A stretch of DNA of 64,000 nt from AP-15 sp963812675 (GTDB lineage Bacteria; Pseudomonadota; Alphaproteobacteria; ATCC43930; CGMCC-115725): assembly GCA_963812675.1 (NCBI GenBank), contig CAWEWR010000007.1, positions 558,001 through 622,000 of the forward strand, in the 5' to 3' direction. Below, piece after piece: positions 33,322 to 42,673 of the stretch (the stretch's first letter is position 1; each line of letters opens with the position of its first letter). A program made the position numbers and the translations under genes. The notes under the pieces were generated by a model, which was not told the origin of the DNA, made no database searches, and saw only the letters and a list, made by a program, of their open reading frames with translations.

Positions 33322-34568
33322 CGGCTCAGCTGACACGCGCACGGCCTGCCGGTGATTGGTCCAGCCCGCCTTCCTCGGAAGCACCCGGACCCATTACCGC
33401 TCGACTGCCGGTACCCGCCGAGGAAAGCGGAGCAATCGCCGTTTTTCAGGCGCAAGGATTCAGTGCACGCCCCCGACGCGTCCCGGTTCGCCTGCTGTCG
33501 CTGATTGTCGTCGTGCTGGTGCCGGCCACGCTGGCGGCCGTGTATTTTTTCCTGATCGCTGCCGACCAGTACGTCGCCGAATTCCGCTTTGCATTGCGCA
33601 CTGTCGAACCCGTCCGAGCCGAGGTCGGCGGGTTGCTCCAAGGAAGTGTCGCGCCCTCGCCGGTCGGTGTGGACTCATATGCCGTCGTCCAATATCTCGG
33701 CAGCCGCGATGTCATCGACGAGCTCGGCAAAACGCTCGACCTGCGCGAGATGTTTTCGCGGCCGGAAGCTGATTGGCTGACGCGGCTGCCGCTCCCGGTC
33801 TCCATCGAAGAGCTGGTCAGGTACTGGAAAAGCCAGGTGGACGCGTTCTACGACATCACCAACGGGACGATCGTGGTCCGGGCCAGCGCCTTCACGCCGC
33901 AGGATGCATTGCAGCTGGCGCAGGCAGTCCTCGCCTCGGCCGAGCGCCTGGTCAACGATTTGTCGGCGCGGGCGCGGCACGACACTCTGTCGAATTCGGA
34001 GAAGGAAGTCCGCCGCGCCGAAAGGCGGCTCAAGGCGACGCTCGCGCGTCTTCGCGATTTTCGCGACCGCGAGGGCATCATCGATCCGCGCAAGACCGCC
34101 GACGCCACCCAGGCACTGGCCGGCCGGATACGCGACGAGATCGTCCGTACAGACACCGAATTATCCACCGTCAAGCATTATATGCGGGCCGACGCTCCTT
34201 CCGTCAGGATGCTGGATGCCCGCATGCAATCGCTGCAGGCTCAGCTCCACTCGGTGGAAAGCGAGGTGACGGACACCGAGAAATCGCGCTCAGAGGTTCT
34301 GTCTCGGGTGATGGGATCGTATGAGCGGCTCGAGAGCGAGCGGACCTTCGCTGAGAAAGCCTATCAGCATGCATTGGAGGCGCTCGATCGGGCGCGCATG
34401 AACGCCGACCGCCAGCAGGTTTATATTGCGGGCTTCGTTCAGCCGAGCCTTCCCGAGGAAGCGCTTTATCCGCGCCGGTTGCGCAATGTCGGCATCGCCC
34501 TTTTTCTCTGCTGCGCCGTTTGGCTGATCGGCGCCTTCATTGTCCAGACGGTGCGAGAGCACCTGTAG
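33318..34568 (+). CDS. KpsE-like capsule polysaccharide export inner-membrane protein
   Basis: A 416-residue protein with one membrane helix near residues 56-78 (LLSLIVVVLVPATLAAVYFF), a large periplasmic coiled-coil region (about residues 215-365) and a second membrane helix near residue 390-410 (LRNVGIALFLCCAVWLIGAF). The layout matches KpsE/Wzz-type polysaccharide co-polymerase proteins that link the export ABC transporter to the outer membrane. Overlaps the ATPase gene by 4 bp. No KpsD outer-membrane partner is in the window. Confidence 0.85.
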   Translation: MTAQLTRARPAGDWSSPPSSEAPGPITARLPVPAEESGAIAVFQAQGFSARPRRVPVRLLSLIVVVLVPATLAAVYFFLIAADQYVAEFRFALRTVEPVRAEVGGLLQGSVAPSPVGVDSYAVVQYLGSRDVIDELGKTLDLREMFSRPEADWLTRLPLPVSIEELVRYWKSQVDAFYDITNGTIVVRASAFTPQDALQLAQAVLASAERLVNDLSARARHDTLSNSEKEVRRAERRLKATLARLRDFRDREGIIDPRKTADATQALAGRIRDEIVRTDTELSTVKHYMRADAPSVRMLDARMQSLQAQLHSVESEVTDTEKSRSEVLSRVMGSYERLESERTFAEKAYQHALEALDRARMNADRQQVYIAGFVQPSLPEEALYPRRLRNVGIALFLCCAVWLIGAFIVQTVREHL

Positions 34569-34621
34569 ACTGCACTAGAACCAGTTTGGCGTCGAACGGG
34601 AGCTGTCGGAAGAGAGACATC

Positions 34622-36031
34622 ATGGCGACGCTCGAAATCGACACTCACCCTCGGCTGCTGTCGGCGCCGCCGATCACCGTCTCGCCCTTTCGTCACGTCC
34701 GCCGCAGACGCAAAAGGCTCGCCTTGATTTCGAGCCACGACGATTTGTGCGGGATCGCGGCTTACACCCGCAGTTTGCAGAAGCAGCTGAACGATGTTTT
34801 CGAAGTCACGGTATTCGATTTGGATCAGTATCTGCTGCGCAGCACACATAGCCGCGTCAGAAAATTCGGCGACCGGCACATTCTGGATATATGCCGTGAA
34901 ATAAGAGACTACGAGGCTGTCAATCTGCAACTCGAGCATGGCACATTGGGCCGAAGCTGCCACGACATTCATCGGCGGTTCTCGTGGATTTTGCGGGCGG
35001 CTCCGCGGCTTTCAGTGACATTCCACACGGTGTTCCAATGTGAGGCTTTCAGTTACCGGGAGTACTTCAGAGAGATTATGAAAGGCAATTTCGCGAGAGC
35101 GATTGCCATGAGAGCGCAGTATAATCGGGAGCACCTGCTGTCGGCGGGGCTGGCCAGCCGGCTGCGGCGCGCTCAGCGCTTCAAGCCGATCACTCTAATC
35201 GTGCATACCCGACGCGACCTCTGGCAGATGAAATTCGCGCACGGCATGCGCAATGTATACGACCATCCCCTGTCGTTTCTATCTGCCGCCGAAGTGGCGG
35301 CCACTCGACGCGTTGCATCGCGGAAGAGATTTCCGGTGCTCGATGACGTCCCGGCCGGAAGCAGCCTGATCGGGGTGTTCGGCTTTCTCGGACGCTACAA
35401 GGGGCTCGATACCGTCGTCAGGGCATTGCATCACCTGCCGAAAGATTATCATCTGCTGATTTTCGGCGGTGTCCATCCAAATGAAATCAAGGCCCATCAG
35501 CCCATCGATCCTGTGGTCTCGTCATTATTCGACGCCGGCTATGTCGACACCAGCGTCGCCGAGCGAATCAGGTCCAACAGCGAGGGGACCGCGCCGGCGG
35601 TCTCGGTTGCCGTCGACAGCTCGATGCGCGATCTGCTGATCGAGCATCCAAAGGATCTATCCGATCGCATTCACTTTATGGGCGCCCAGGGCGATGCCGA
35701 TTTCCTTACCGGCATGGCGATCTGCGACGCTGTCGTATTCCCTTATATCGAGGTAGGGCAATCCTCGTCCGGCCCGATTTCCCAGGCGTTGGAGCTGGGC
35801 TGCCGGGTCATAGCTTCGCGCACCCATACCTTTATTCAGCTCAGCCGTTATCACCACAATCTCATCGAGTTCTTCGACATCGGCAACCACCTCGAACTGG
35901 CCGGCCGCATCCGAGCGCGACCGCAATTCGAGCGGCGCGACCATCTCCCGGCATTCAACGTCGAAACCAACAAGGCGGTCTACCTCGCCGCCAACGGCTC
36001 CCAAACCGCGGCTTCCCGGGTCAGGGTTTGA
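34622..36031 (+). CDS. Glycosyltransferase (GT-B/GT4-like) in the capsule operon
   Basis: A 469-residue protein with a GT-B-like plan. The N-terminal half has the acceptor-side GIAAYTRSLQKQLND near residue 44. The C-terminal half begins at GVFGFLGRYKGLDTVVRALH near residue 242 and carries the nucleotide-sugar signature PYIEVGQSSSGPISQALELG near residue 378. It is about 53 bp downstream of the export genes and is probably in the same transcript. The start is the ATG at 34622 with GGAAGAGAG upstream, not the open frame that begins inside the kpsE-like gene. Donor and acceptor unknown. Confidence 0.85.
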   Translation: MATLEIDTHPRLLSAPPITVSPFRHVRRRRKRLALISSHDDLCGIAAYTRSLQKQLNDVFEVTVFDLDQYLLRSTHSRVRKFGDRHILDICREIRDYEAVNLQLEHGTLGRSCHDIHRRFSWILRAAPRLSVTFHTVFQCEAFSYREYFREIMKGNFARAIAMRAQYNREHLLSAGLASRLRRAQRFKPITLIVHTRRDLWQMKFAHGMRNVYDHPLSFLSAAEVAATRRVASRKRFPVLDDVPAGSSLIGVFGFLGRYKGLDTVVRALHHLPKDYHLLIFGGVHPNEIKAHQPIDPVVSSLFDAGYVDTSVAERIRSNSEGTAPAVSVAVDSSMRDLLIEHPKDLSDRIHFMGAQGDADFLTGMAICDAVVFPYIEVGQSSSGPISQALELGCRVIASRTHTFIQLSRYHHNLIEFFDIGNHLELAGRIRARPQFERRDHLPAFNVETNKAVYLAANGSQTAASRVRV

Positions 36032-36131
36032 TCCTCTAAAGTCAAAAAGCCCGCGACAATCGATTTCTGCGAACCTATGATCGGATGCCGCCGCTTCGAG
36101 TTGAAGGCGTCGGCGAAGGAAGGAGCGCAGA

Positions 36132-37283
36132 ATGAGAAACGGGTTTCGCGTTTATGATTCCGACACGCATGTCAACCCTGCCGCCGAAGTGCTGGAGAAA
36201 TATGTCGACCCCGGCTTCCGGCCGCGCCTTGCCGAACTCGAGCCGCACCGCTTCCCGGCCGGGCAGGGGGCCGTCGGTGTCGTGCCTGAGTTCCACAACT
36301 ACCGGGTCGGGACCAAATACTACCGGCGGGTTCTTGGCGAGCCCGCGCCGCGTGAGACCTTCACCGGCCGCGAGACAAGATGGATGGGCAGCAAGATGCC
36401 GCGGCCCGGTGTCCAGGACGATCGTGCCGAGAACCGCGTGATGGACATGGATGACGAGGGGACCGACGTCCATTTCCTCATTCCCACCTCCTGGCTCAGC
36501 CTCGTTGGCCTACCTGACCCTACGCTCGAGATCGGGGTGATCCGCGCCTATCACCGGCACATGGCGGATTTTTGCGGACAGTACCCGACCCGTCTCAAGA
36601 GCATGATTGTCGCTTCGTCGCGCGCGGTCGACGAGGCCGTCCGCGAGATCCGTGAGTGGGGAAAGTCAAAATGGGCCGTGGCAGTTATGCCGCTGCTCGC
36701 GAAGGACTTTCCGGCGGATCACCCCGACCTCGACCCGATCTGGCAAGCTGCCCAGGAGTACGATCTGCCGATCGCCAACCACAGCTTCACCTGGAACCCG
36801 CCTTATTACCCCGGCTATCAGGACCTGTGGGAAAACATCTTCCTCAGCCGGCTCGCCGCCCATCCCTGGGGTGCGATGCGGTTCGTCGGGTCCTTCATCG
36901 GCGGCGGCCTGTTCGACAAATACCCGAAGCTGCGGATGGGTGTGCTGGAATGCGGCTTCGGCTGGCTGCCATTCTGGGCGCGGCGGATGGACGAGCAGGC
37001 GGTCTATGTCGGCGGCACCGCACCGCTCAAGCAAAAGCCAAGCGAATACATGGCGAGCGGCCGGTTCTTCTGCAGCATCGAGCACCACGAGGGGGAGGAC
37101 ATGTTCAACTATGTCACCCACTTCCTCGGCGATGACATTCTGATGTACGCCTCCGACTATCCCCACTCGGAATGCCAGTTCCCCGAGTTGGTTGACAACA
37201 TCATCGCCTGGTCCAGCCTCAAAGAGGATACGAAGAAGAAACTCCTCTTCGACAATGCGAACCGGTTCTTCAGACAGGCCTGA
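36132..37283 (+). CDS. Amidohydrolase-family metal-dependent hydrolase, copy A
   Basis: A 383-residue amidohydrolase-2 TIM-barrel protein. FRVYDSDTHVNPAAEVLEKY opens it, with the family N-terminal Asp/His motif; HPWGAMRFVGSFIGGG and MYASDYPHSECQFPELVDNI give the C-terminal metal site, where SDYPH carries the conserved Asp and His. Enzymes of this family include decarboxylases and hydrolases of aromatic acids. A near-identical copy follows at 37312. The 100-bp gap from the glycosyltransferase suggests a separate unit. The reaction is unknown. Confidence 0.9.
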   Translation: MRNGFRVYDSDTHVNPAAEVLEKYVDPGFRPRLAELEPHRFPAGQGAVGVVPEFHNYRVGTKYYRRVLGEPAPRETFTGRETRWMGSKMPRPGVQDDRAENRVMDMDDEGTDVHFLIPTSWLSLVGLPDPTLEIGVIRAYHRHMADFCGQYPTRLKSMIVASSRAVDEAVREIREWGKSKWAVAVMPLLAKDFPADHPDLDPIWQAAQEYDLPIANHSFTWNPPYYPGYQDLWENIFLSRLAAHPWGAMRFVGSFIGGGLFDKYPKLRMGVLECGFGWLPFWARRMDEQAVYVGGTAPLKQKPSEYMASGRFFCSIEHHEGEDMFNYVTHFLGDDILMYASDYPHSECQFPELVDNIIAWSSLKEDTKKKLLFDNANRFFRQA

Positions 37284-37311
37284 TCCCACAGACGCAACGA
37301 GGAGAGCCGCC

Positions 37312-38442
37312 ATGAGAAACGGCTTTCGCGTTTACGACGCCGACACGCATGTCAGTCCTTCCGCAGAGGTCCTCGAACGCTACCTCGACCCGAGCTTTCG
37401 GCCGCGGCTCGCCGAGTTGGCGCCCTATCGCCATGACACAGGCGACGGTCTGCACTCCTACAGCTTCGGCCGGAAATTCTATCGCCGCGTCCTCGGCGAG
37501 GCGACGCCGCGCGAGACCTTCACTGGCCGCGAATCGCGCTGGCGCGGCAGCAAGATGCCGCGCCCCGGCGTGCAGGACGCCGAGGCCGCCAACCGCGTCC
37601 TGGACATGGACGACGAAGGGACGGATGTGCATTTCCTGATACCCGGCTCGTTTATGAGCTTTGTCGGGCTCGATGACCCGGCGTTCGAGGTCGCGATGGC
37701 GCGCGCCTATCACCGCCACATCGCCGATTTCTGCGGACAGTTCCCGAGCCGGCTAAAGAGCTTGATCGTCGCCTCGGCCCGCGTTCCCGAGGAAGCCGTG
37801 CGCGAGATCCGCGAGTGGGGGAATTCGAAATGGGCCGTCGCCGTCAAGCCGTTGATGCCGACCGACATCCCGCCCGATCACCCCGATCTTGAGCCGATCT
37901 GGCGGGCGGCGGAGGAGCACGATCTGCCGATCGCGCACCACAGCTCGACCTGGAACCCGCCCTACTATCCCGCCTATCGCGATGTGTGGGACAACATCTT
38001 TCTCGGCCGGCTGGCATCACATCCCTGGGGGGCGATGCGGTTTGTCGCCTCCTTCATCGGCGCCGGCATCATGGACCGTTACCCGAGCCTCAGGATGGGC
38101 GTGCTCGAATGCGGCTTCGGCTGGCTGCCGTTCTGGTCGCGCCGTATGGATGAGCAGGCGGTCTATGTCGGCGGCACTGCGCCGCTCAAACTGAAACCGA
38201 GCGAATACCTGACGAGCGGCCGCTTCTTCTGCAGCATCGAGCGCCAGGAAGGCGAGGACATGTTCAACACCGTTACGCAATATCTCGGCGACGATGTGTT
38301 GATGTACGCCTCCGACTACCCGCACTCGGAGTGCCAATTTCCCGAGTTGATCGACAACATTCTCGCCTGGCCGAGCCTTCGCCCGGACCAGCGGCGCAAG
38401 CTGTTCTGGGAAAACGCGAACCGTTTCTACAAGCAGACCTAA
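37312..38442 (+). CDS. Amidohydrolase-family metal-dependent hydrolase, copy B
   Basis: A 376-residue paralogue of the gene just upstream. The two align along nearly their whole length, and I judge about three quarters of residues identical by eye; both start MRNGFRVYD and share FGWLPFW.RRMDEQAVYVGG and MYASDYPHSECQFPEL. The start ATG at 37312 has GAGGAGAG before it. The 28-bp spacing suggests one transcript. Differences are scattered, so the duplication is not very recent. A dimer of two subunits or differing substrates are both possible. Confidence 0.9.
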   Translation: MRNGFRVYDADTHVSPSAEVLERYLDPSFRPRLAELAPYRHDTGDGLHSYSFGRKFYRRVLGEATPRETFTGRESRWRGSKMPRPGVQDAEAANRVLDMDDEGTDVHFLIPGSFMSFVGLDDPAFEVAMARAYHRHIADFCGQFPSRLKSLIVASARVPEEAVREIREWGNSKWAVAVKPLMPTDIPPDHPDLEPIWRAAEEHDLPIAHHSSTWNPPYYPAYRDVWDNIFLGRLASHPWGAMRFVASFIGAGIMDRYPSLRMGVLECGFGWLPFWSRRMDEQAVYVGGTAPLKLKPSEYLTSGRFFCSIERQEGEDMFNTVTQYLGDDVLMYASDYPHSECQFPELIDNILAWPSLRPDQRRKLFWENANRFYKQT

Positions 38443-38490
38443 GCGAAGATCCCGGCGCTTGAGGGCGGTAAGTGATTGAGAATATTGCGC

Positions 38491-38621
38491 TCACCCACCA
38501 AGCCCTTCGGGCTTGGTCCCCCCTCTCCCGAGGTGCGGGAGAGGAGCTTTGAGCTGAATGCGTGTAGCCCCTCTCCTGCACCGCGGGAGAGGGTGCCGAG
38601 CGCAGCGAGGCGGGTGAGGGA
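38491..38621. repeat. GC-rich palindromic element (copy 5, compound), between convergent genes
   Basis: Two hairpin units in tandem. The first contains CCCTCTCCCGAGGTGCGGGAGAGG (arms CCTCTCCCG and CGGGAGAGG). The second contains CCCCTCTCCTGCACCGCGGGAGAGGG. A CCAAGCCCTTCGGGCTTGG hairpin precedes them. It lies between the convergent amidohydrolase and benzoate-CoA ligase genes, whose stops are at 38442 and 38639. Confidence 0.88.
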
Positions 38622-38638
38622 ATTTGTGGTGGGTCACG

Positions 38639-40192
38639 TTATCCGGAATTCTGCTGGCGCAATTTGAAGCGTTGGATCTTGCCGGTGGCGGTTTTTGGCA
38701 GCTCGTCGAGAAACGCGTACCAGCGCGGGCATTTGAAGGGCGCCAGCAACCCCTTTACATGACCCTCCAGCGCCCGCACCAGTTCCTCGTCGGCACGAAC
38801 CCCAGGTTTGGCGACCACGAACGCCTTCGGCTTGAGCAGACCGTCCTGGTCCGGGACCCCGACGACAGCCGCCTCGAGCACGTGCTCGTGCGCGACGAGC
38901 GCCGCCTCGACCTCGGCGGGCGAGACGTACATCCCGCTGACCTTCATCATGTCGTCGCTGCGACCGCAGTAAACGTAATAACCGTCTTCGTCCTCAAAAT
39001 ATTTGTCGCCGGTGCGGGTCCACCGGCCCATGAACGTGTCACGGCAGCGTTCGCGATTGTTCCAGTAATAGGCGGCGCTGGTCGGTCCGCTGACCAATAG
39101 GTCGCCGATTTCGCCGCGGCGGACCGGCCTTTCCTCCTCATCGACGATTTTCAGCTGATAGCCCGGGATCGGTCTGCCGGTGGTGCCGTAGCGCACCTGG
39201 TCCGGCCAGTTGCTGAGAAAGATGTGCAACATCTCGGTCGAGCCGATGCCGTCGAGAATGTCGACCCCGATCCGCGCCGACCAGCGCCGGCCGATCTCCT
39301 GCGGCAGCGGCTCTCCCGCCGAAACGCAGCGTCGCAATGCCAGCTCGTCGCGCGACGGCAGATCGTTGCCGGAGAGCATAGCGTTGTAGAGGGTCGGAAC
39401 CCCGTAAAAGATCGTCGGCCGGAGCTCGCGCAAGACGCGACTGACCGCCGCCGGCGTCGGCCGCTCGGCCAACAGAACGCTGGTCGCGCCGACCGCCAGC
39501 GGAAAGGTCAGCGCATTGCCGAGTCCATAGGCGAAGAACAACTTTGCCGCCGAGAACACAATATCGCTCTCGCCGATGCCGAGCACCGGGACGGCATAAA
39601 GCTCGGCCGTCCGTATCAGGCTCGAATGGATGTGCACGGTGCCTTTCGGCCGCCCCGTCGAACCCGACGAATAGAGCCAGAAGCACGGCTCGTCCGGATG
39701 GGTCGGCGCGGTGTCGGACGCGGTCGGCATCTCGGCGAGTAATCCCGCGAGGGAGTGCTCCTGCGTGCTGCCGCCCGAGACGATCATCGCCGGCCGCGGC
39801 CCCGGCAACGCAGCCAATGCAGCATCCATGCCCGGCAGCAACGGCGCGGAGACGACAACAGCGCGGGCCCGGCTGTCGGCCGTCATAAAGGCGAATTCGG
39901 CGGCAGAGAGCTGAGTGTTGACCGCAACCGGAACAGCCCCGGCCTTGATCGCGCCGAGAAAGGCCGTCGGAAAGTCTATTGTGTCGTGGAGGCAGAGGAG
40001 GATGCGCTGCTCCGGATCAATGCCGAGCCGGCACACCAGGTTGGCGAACCGGCTCACCCGTTCGGCGAGCTCGGCATAGCTGTAATGCCCGCGATCGTCG
40101 ATAAAGGCTGTCTTTGCGCCGCGTCCGGCGGCGAGGTTTCGCCCGATCAGGTCGGCCGCGGCATTGTATCCCGTCGGGCTCTCAGTGCTCAT
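38639..40192 (-). CDS. Benzoate-CoA ligase family protein
   Basis: A 517-residue AMP-forming CoA ligase of the benzoate-CoA ligase family. The nucleotide loop YSSGSTGRPKGTVH is near residue 171. The A5 region has ILDGIGSTEMLHIFLSN, A7 has RTGDKYFEDEDGYYVYCGR near residue 400, and the catalytic Lys is in PKTATGKIQRFKL near the C-terminus. The start is the ATG at 40192 with GGGAGGA upstream. It is divergent from a BoxR-like regulator (61 bp apart), which in benzoate degraders controls such ligases, so benzoate or a hydroxybenzoate is the likely substrate. Confidence 0.88.
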   Translation of the reverse strand: MSTESPTGYNAAADLIGRNLAAGRGAKTAFIDDRGHYSYAELAERVSRFANLVCRLGIDPEQRILLCLHDTIDFPTAFLGAIKAGAVPVAVNTQLSAAEFAFMTADSRARAVVVSAPLLPGMDAALAALPGPRPAMIVSGGSTQEHSLAGLLAEMPTASDTAPTHPDEPCFWLYSSGSTGRPKGTVHIHSSLIRTAELYAVPVLGIGESDIVFSAAKLFFAYGLGNALTFPLAVGATSVLLAERPTPAAVSRVLRELRPTIFYGVPTLYNAMLSGNDLPSRDELALRRCVSAGEPLPQEIGRRWSARIGVDILDGIGSTEMLHIFLSNWPDQVRYGTTGRPIPGYQLKIVDEEERPVRRGEIGDLLVSGPTSAAYYWNNRERCRDTFMGRWTRTGDKYFEDEDGYYVYCGRSDDMMKVSGMYVSPAEVEAALVAHEHVLEAAVVGVPDQDGLLKPKAFVVAKPGVRADEELVRALEGHVKGLLAPFKCPRWYAFLDELPKTATGKIQRFKLRQQNSG

Positions 40193-40252
40193 CCGCCATC
40201 CTCCCGGGCCGCAACCTGTCGAGATCGGCCGCCCAGCCATTATATTCCTCGC

Positions 40253-41161
40253 ATGCAACGGTCAAGCAGCGCTCTGGGCTTTCCTGAACCCGCAACCGAG
40301 CGGGACGACTATCTCTGCCGCCTCGGCGAGCGGGTGCGCGAGGAACGGGCCCGCCGTGGCATGACGCGCCGAATATTGGCGCGCGATTCCGGATTGTCGG
40401 AGCGCTATCTCGCCCAGCTCGAAAGCGGGAAGGGCAATCTCTCCATCAAATTGCTGCGCCGGGTCGGCGACGCGCTCAACTTGCCGCTTCCCAGACTGCT
40501 CGGCACGGAGCCGGCCGAACCGGCCGAATTGGGGCGGATCGTCGAGCTTTTGCGCCGCTTGCCACCGGACCGGCTGGACGAGGCGCGGGCGCTGCTCGAC
40601 GCGCACTTCGCGGCGCCCGACGGTCAGGCGCGGCAACGGCGCATAGCGCTAATCGGGTTGCGCGGCGCCGGCAAATCGACCTTGGGCCGCCGTCTCGCGC
40701 GTCATCTCGATGTGCCGTTTATCGAACTCGACGGCGAGATCGAGCGGGATTTCGGGCTGTCGCTCGGCGAAATTTTTGCTCTCTCCGGCCAGTCCGCTTA
40801 CCGCCGGTCCGAGCGCCGCGCCTTGGACGGTGTGCTCGACCGGCATCCGGGATTTGTGCTGGCGGCGGGCGGCAGCATCGTCGCCGAACCGGAAACGTAC
40901 GACGAGCTCCTCGCGCGCTGCTTTACGGTTTGGATCAAGGCCTCGCCCGAGGAGCATATGAGCCGCGTCATCGCGCAAGGCGACCTCCGCCCGATGTCCG
41001 AGAACAAGGAAGCAATGGCCGATCTCGAACGCATCCTGGCCGCCCGCACCCCGCTCTACGCCCGAGCCGATGCCGTCATCGACACCGCCGGGCGCTCTGT
41101 CGAAGCCAGCTTCTCCGGCCTGCTCGCAGCCCTGCCGAAGCGGTGCTGCCACAGACGCTGA
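40253..41161 (+). CDS. boxR: BoxR-like transcriptional regulator: XRE-type HTH fused to a shikimate-kinase-like domain
   Basis: A 302-residue two-domain protein. Residues ~22-80 are an XRE HTH (LGERVREERARRGMTRRIL, YLAQLESGKGNLSIKLLRRV). From about residue 130 a shikimate-kinase-like domain follows with the P-loop GLRGAGKSTLGRRLA (near 135) and FVLAAGGSIVAEPE. This architecture is that of BzdR and BoxR, in which the kinase-like domain senses benzoyl-CoA. It is divergent from the benzoate-CoA ligase, which supports the role. No boxABC genes are in the window, so regulation may extend to genes elsewhere. A true shikimate kinase is unlikely because of the HTH. Confidence 0.85.
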   Translation: MQRSSSALGFPEPATERDDYLCRLGERVREERARRGMTRRILARDSGLSERYLAQLESGKGNLSIKLLRRVGDALNLPLPRLLGTEPAEPAELGRIVELLRRLPPDRLDEARALLDAHFAAPDGQARQRRIALIGLRGAGKSTLGRRLARHLDVPFIELDGEIERDFGLSLGEIFALSGQSAYRRSERRALDGVLDRHPGFVLAAGGSIVAEPETYDELLARCFTVWIKASPEEHMSRVIAQGDLRPMSENKEAMADLERILAARTPLYARADAVIDTAGRSVEASFSGLLAALPKRCCHRR

Positions 41162-41227
41162 GTGGGTTGCCGCCTGGGGCTGCCTGCCGCATGATGAGGC
41201 CGGTGAACAGAAAATCTGCGGTGGGGT

Positions 41228-41974
41228 ATGAGCGCCAGGAGCAAGGTCTGTTCCAGCTTCGATGATGCAGTGCGCGACATTCCGGATGGCGCGACCCTCG
41301 GGTTTGGCGGGTTTGCGGTCGTCGGAATGCCGATCAACCTCTATCACGCGGTCGCCAACCAGGGCGCCAAGAACCTGACCTGCGTGTCGAATTCGACGCG
41401 CGGCGGCGCCACCTTGCCGGCCGATGCGCCCGATATGGGCGAGATGATCAAGAACGGGCAGGTCCGGAAGGTGATCTGCGCCTTCACCGCGCCGACGCGG
41501 GCCTCGCAGAGGCTGATCCTGTCCGAATATGTCGAGCGGGGTCTGATCGAGGCGGAACTCGTGCCGCAAGGCACGCTCGCCGAGCGGATGCGCGCCGCCG
41601 GCGCCGGGATCCCGGCCTTCTACACCCCGGCGGCGGTCGGCACCGAGCTCGCCGAGGGGCGGGAAACCCGCGTGTTCAACGGCCGCGAATACCTCCTCGA
41701 ACACGCATTGCCGCTCGATTACGCCTTTATCCGGGCCTATCAGGCGGACGCGGCTGGGAACCTCCGCTTCCGGCGCTCGCAGCGCAATTTCAACCCGATC
41801 ATGGCGATGGCGGCGCGGGTCACGGTCGTCGAGGTCGAGGAGGACATCCTGCCGGTCGGCGCCATCGACCCCGATGATGTGCACACCGCCGGGATCTTCG
41901 TACACCGGATCGTCAAGATCCCGCCGCCGCCCGAGGGCTGGTGGCCGCAGCGTCCAGGGAGCATCGGGCGATGA
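41228..41974 (+). CDS. 3-oxoacid/3-oxoadipate CoA-transferase subunit A
   Basis: A 248-residue family I CoA transferase alpha subunit. GATLGFGGFAVVGMPINLY lies near residue 20, and FYTPAAVGTELAEGRETRVF near residue 122 is the conserved glycine-rich CoA loop. It overlaps the beta-subunit gene by 4 bp. Substrates of this group include succinyl-CoA with 3-oxoacids or 3-oxoadipate. The position next to benzoate genes favours 3-oxoadipate, the end product of several aromatic pathways, but acetoacetate is equally compatible with the sequence. Confidence 0.87.
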   Translation: MSARSKVCSSFDDAVRDIPDGATLGFGGFAVVGMPINLYHAVANQGAKNLTCVSNSTRGGATLPADAPDMGEMIKNGQVRKVICAFTAPTRASQRLILSEYVERGLIEAELVPQGTLAERMRAAGAGIPAFYTPAAVGTELAEGRETRVFNGREYLLEHALPLDYAFIRAYQADAAGNLRFRRSQRNFNPIMAMAARVTVVEVEEDILPVGAIDPDDVHTAGIFVHRIVKIPPPPEGWWPQRPGSIGR

Positions 41975-42648
41975 GCGAGAGGGCGAAGGGGCTGACCCGG
42001 CAGCAGATGTGTGACCGGCTGGCGATGGAATTCGGCGACGGGTGGATCGTCAATCTCGGGATCGGCATCCCGACCCTGTGCTCGAATTTCGATTTCGGCG
42101 ACAAGCAGATCATCTTTCACTCCGAGAACGGGGTGATCGGCTACGGCCCGCTCGCCACGCCGGGCAAGGAGGATCTGCACCTCGTCAATGCCGGTGGCCA
42201 GCACGTCACGTTGCAGCCGGGCGCGGCAATCGTGCACCACGCCAATTCCTTCGCGCTGATCCGCAGCGGCCGCATCGACGTCACCGTGCTCGGCGCCTAC
42301 GAGGTCGCCGAGAACGGCGACTTCGCGAACTGGAAGATGGCGGGCCAGCAGGGCGGCGGCATCGGCGGCGCAATGGATCTGGCCTCCTGCGCCAAACATG
42401 TCTTTGTCGCGATGGAGCATCAGACGCGCGACGGCAAGCCACGCCTTGTCGAGCGCTGCGCAATCCCGGCGACCGCGCGCGGCGTCGTCAACCTCGTCGC
42501 CACCAACTTCGGCCTGTTCGAGATCACCCCGGAAGGCATGGCGCTGCGTGAGATCGCCCCCGGCGTCACCGTCGCGGAGGTGCGGGCGACGACCGGCTGC
42601 AACCTGGTCATTCCGCGCGAGGTGCCGCCAGTGCGGCGGGTGGCGTAA
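41971..42648 (+). CDS. 3-oxoacid/3-oxoadipate CoA-transferase subunit B
   Basis: A 225-residue beta subunit. The catalytic glutamate lies in the signature SENGVIGYGP at residue 52 (E of HSENG). GMADLG-like and GGAMDLASCAKHVFVAMEHQ in the middle are typical of the family. The ATG at 41971 overlaps the alpha-subunit stop by 4 bp (ATGA). The two genes make one heteromeric enzyme. Confidence 0.88.
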   Translation: MSERAKGLTRQQMCDRLAMEFGDGWIVNLGIGIPTLCSNFDFGDKQIIFHSENGVIGYGPLATPGKEDLHLVNAGGQHVTLQPGAAIVHHANSFALIRSGRIDVTVLGAYEVAENGDFANWKMAGQQGGGIGGAMDLASCAKHVFVAMEHQTRDGKPRLVERCAIPATARGVVNLVATNFGLFEITPEGMALREIAPGVTVAEVRATTGCNLVIPREVPPVRRVA

Positions 42649-42673
42649 TGCCGCTCTCCCACGAGGAGTTAGA

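Noticed and set aside
40253..41161. Shikimate kinase
   Set aside because: The kinase-like domain follows an XRE HTH and the gene is divergent from a benzoate-CoA ligase, the arrangement of a BoxR/BzdR regulator.
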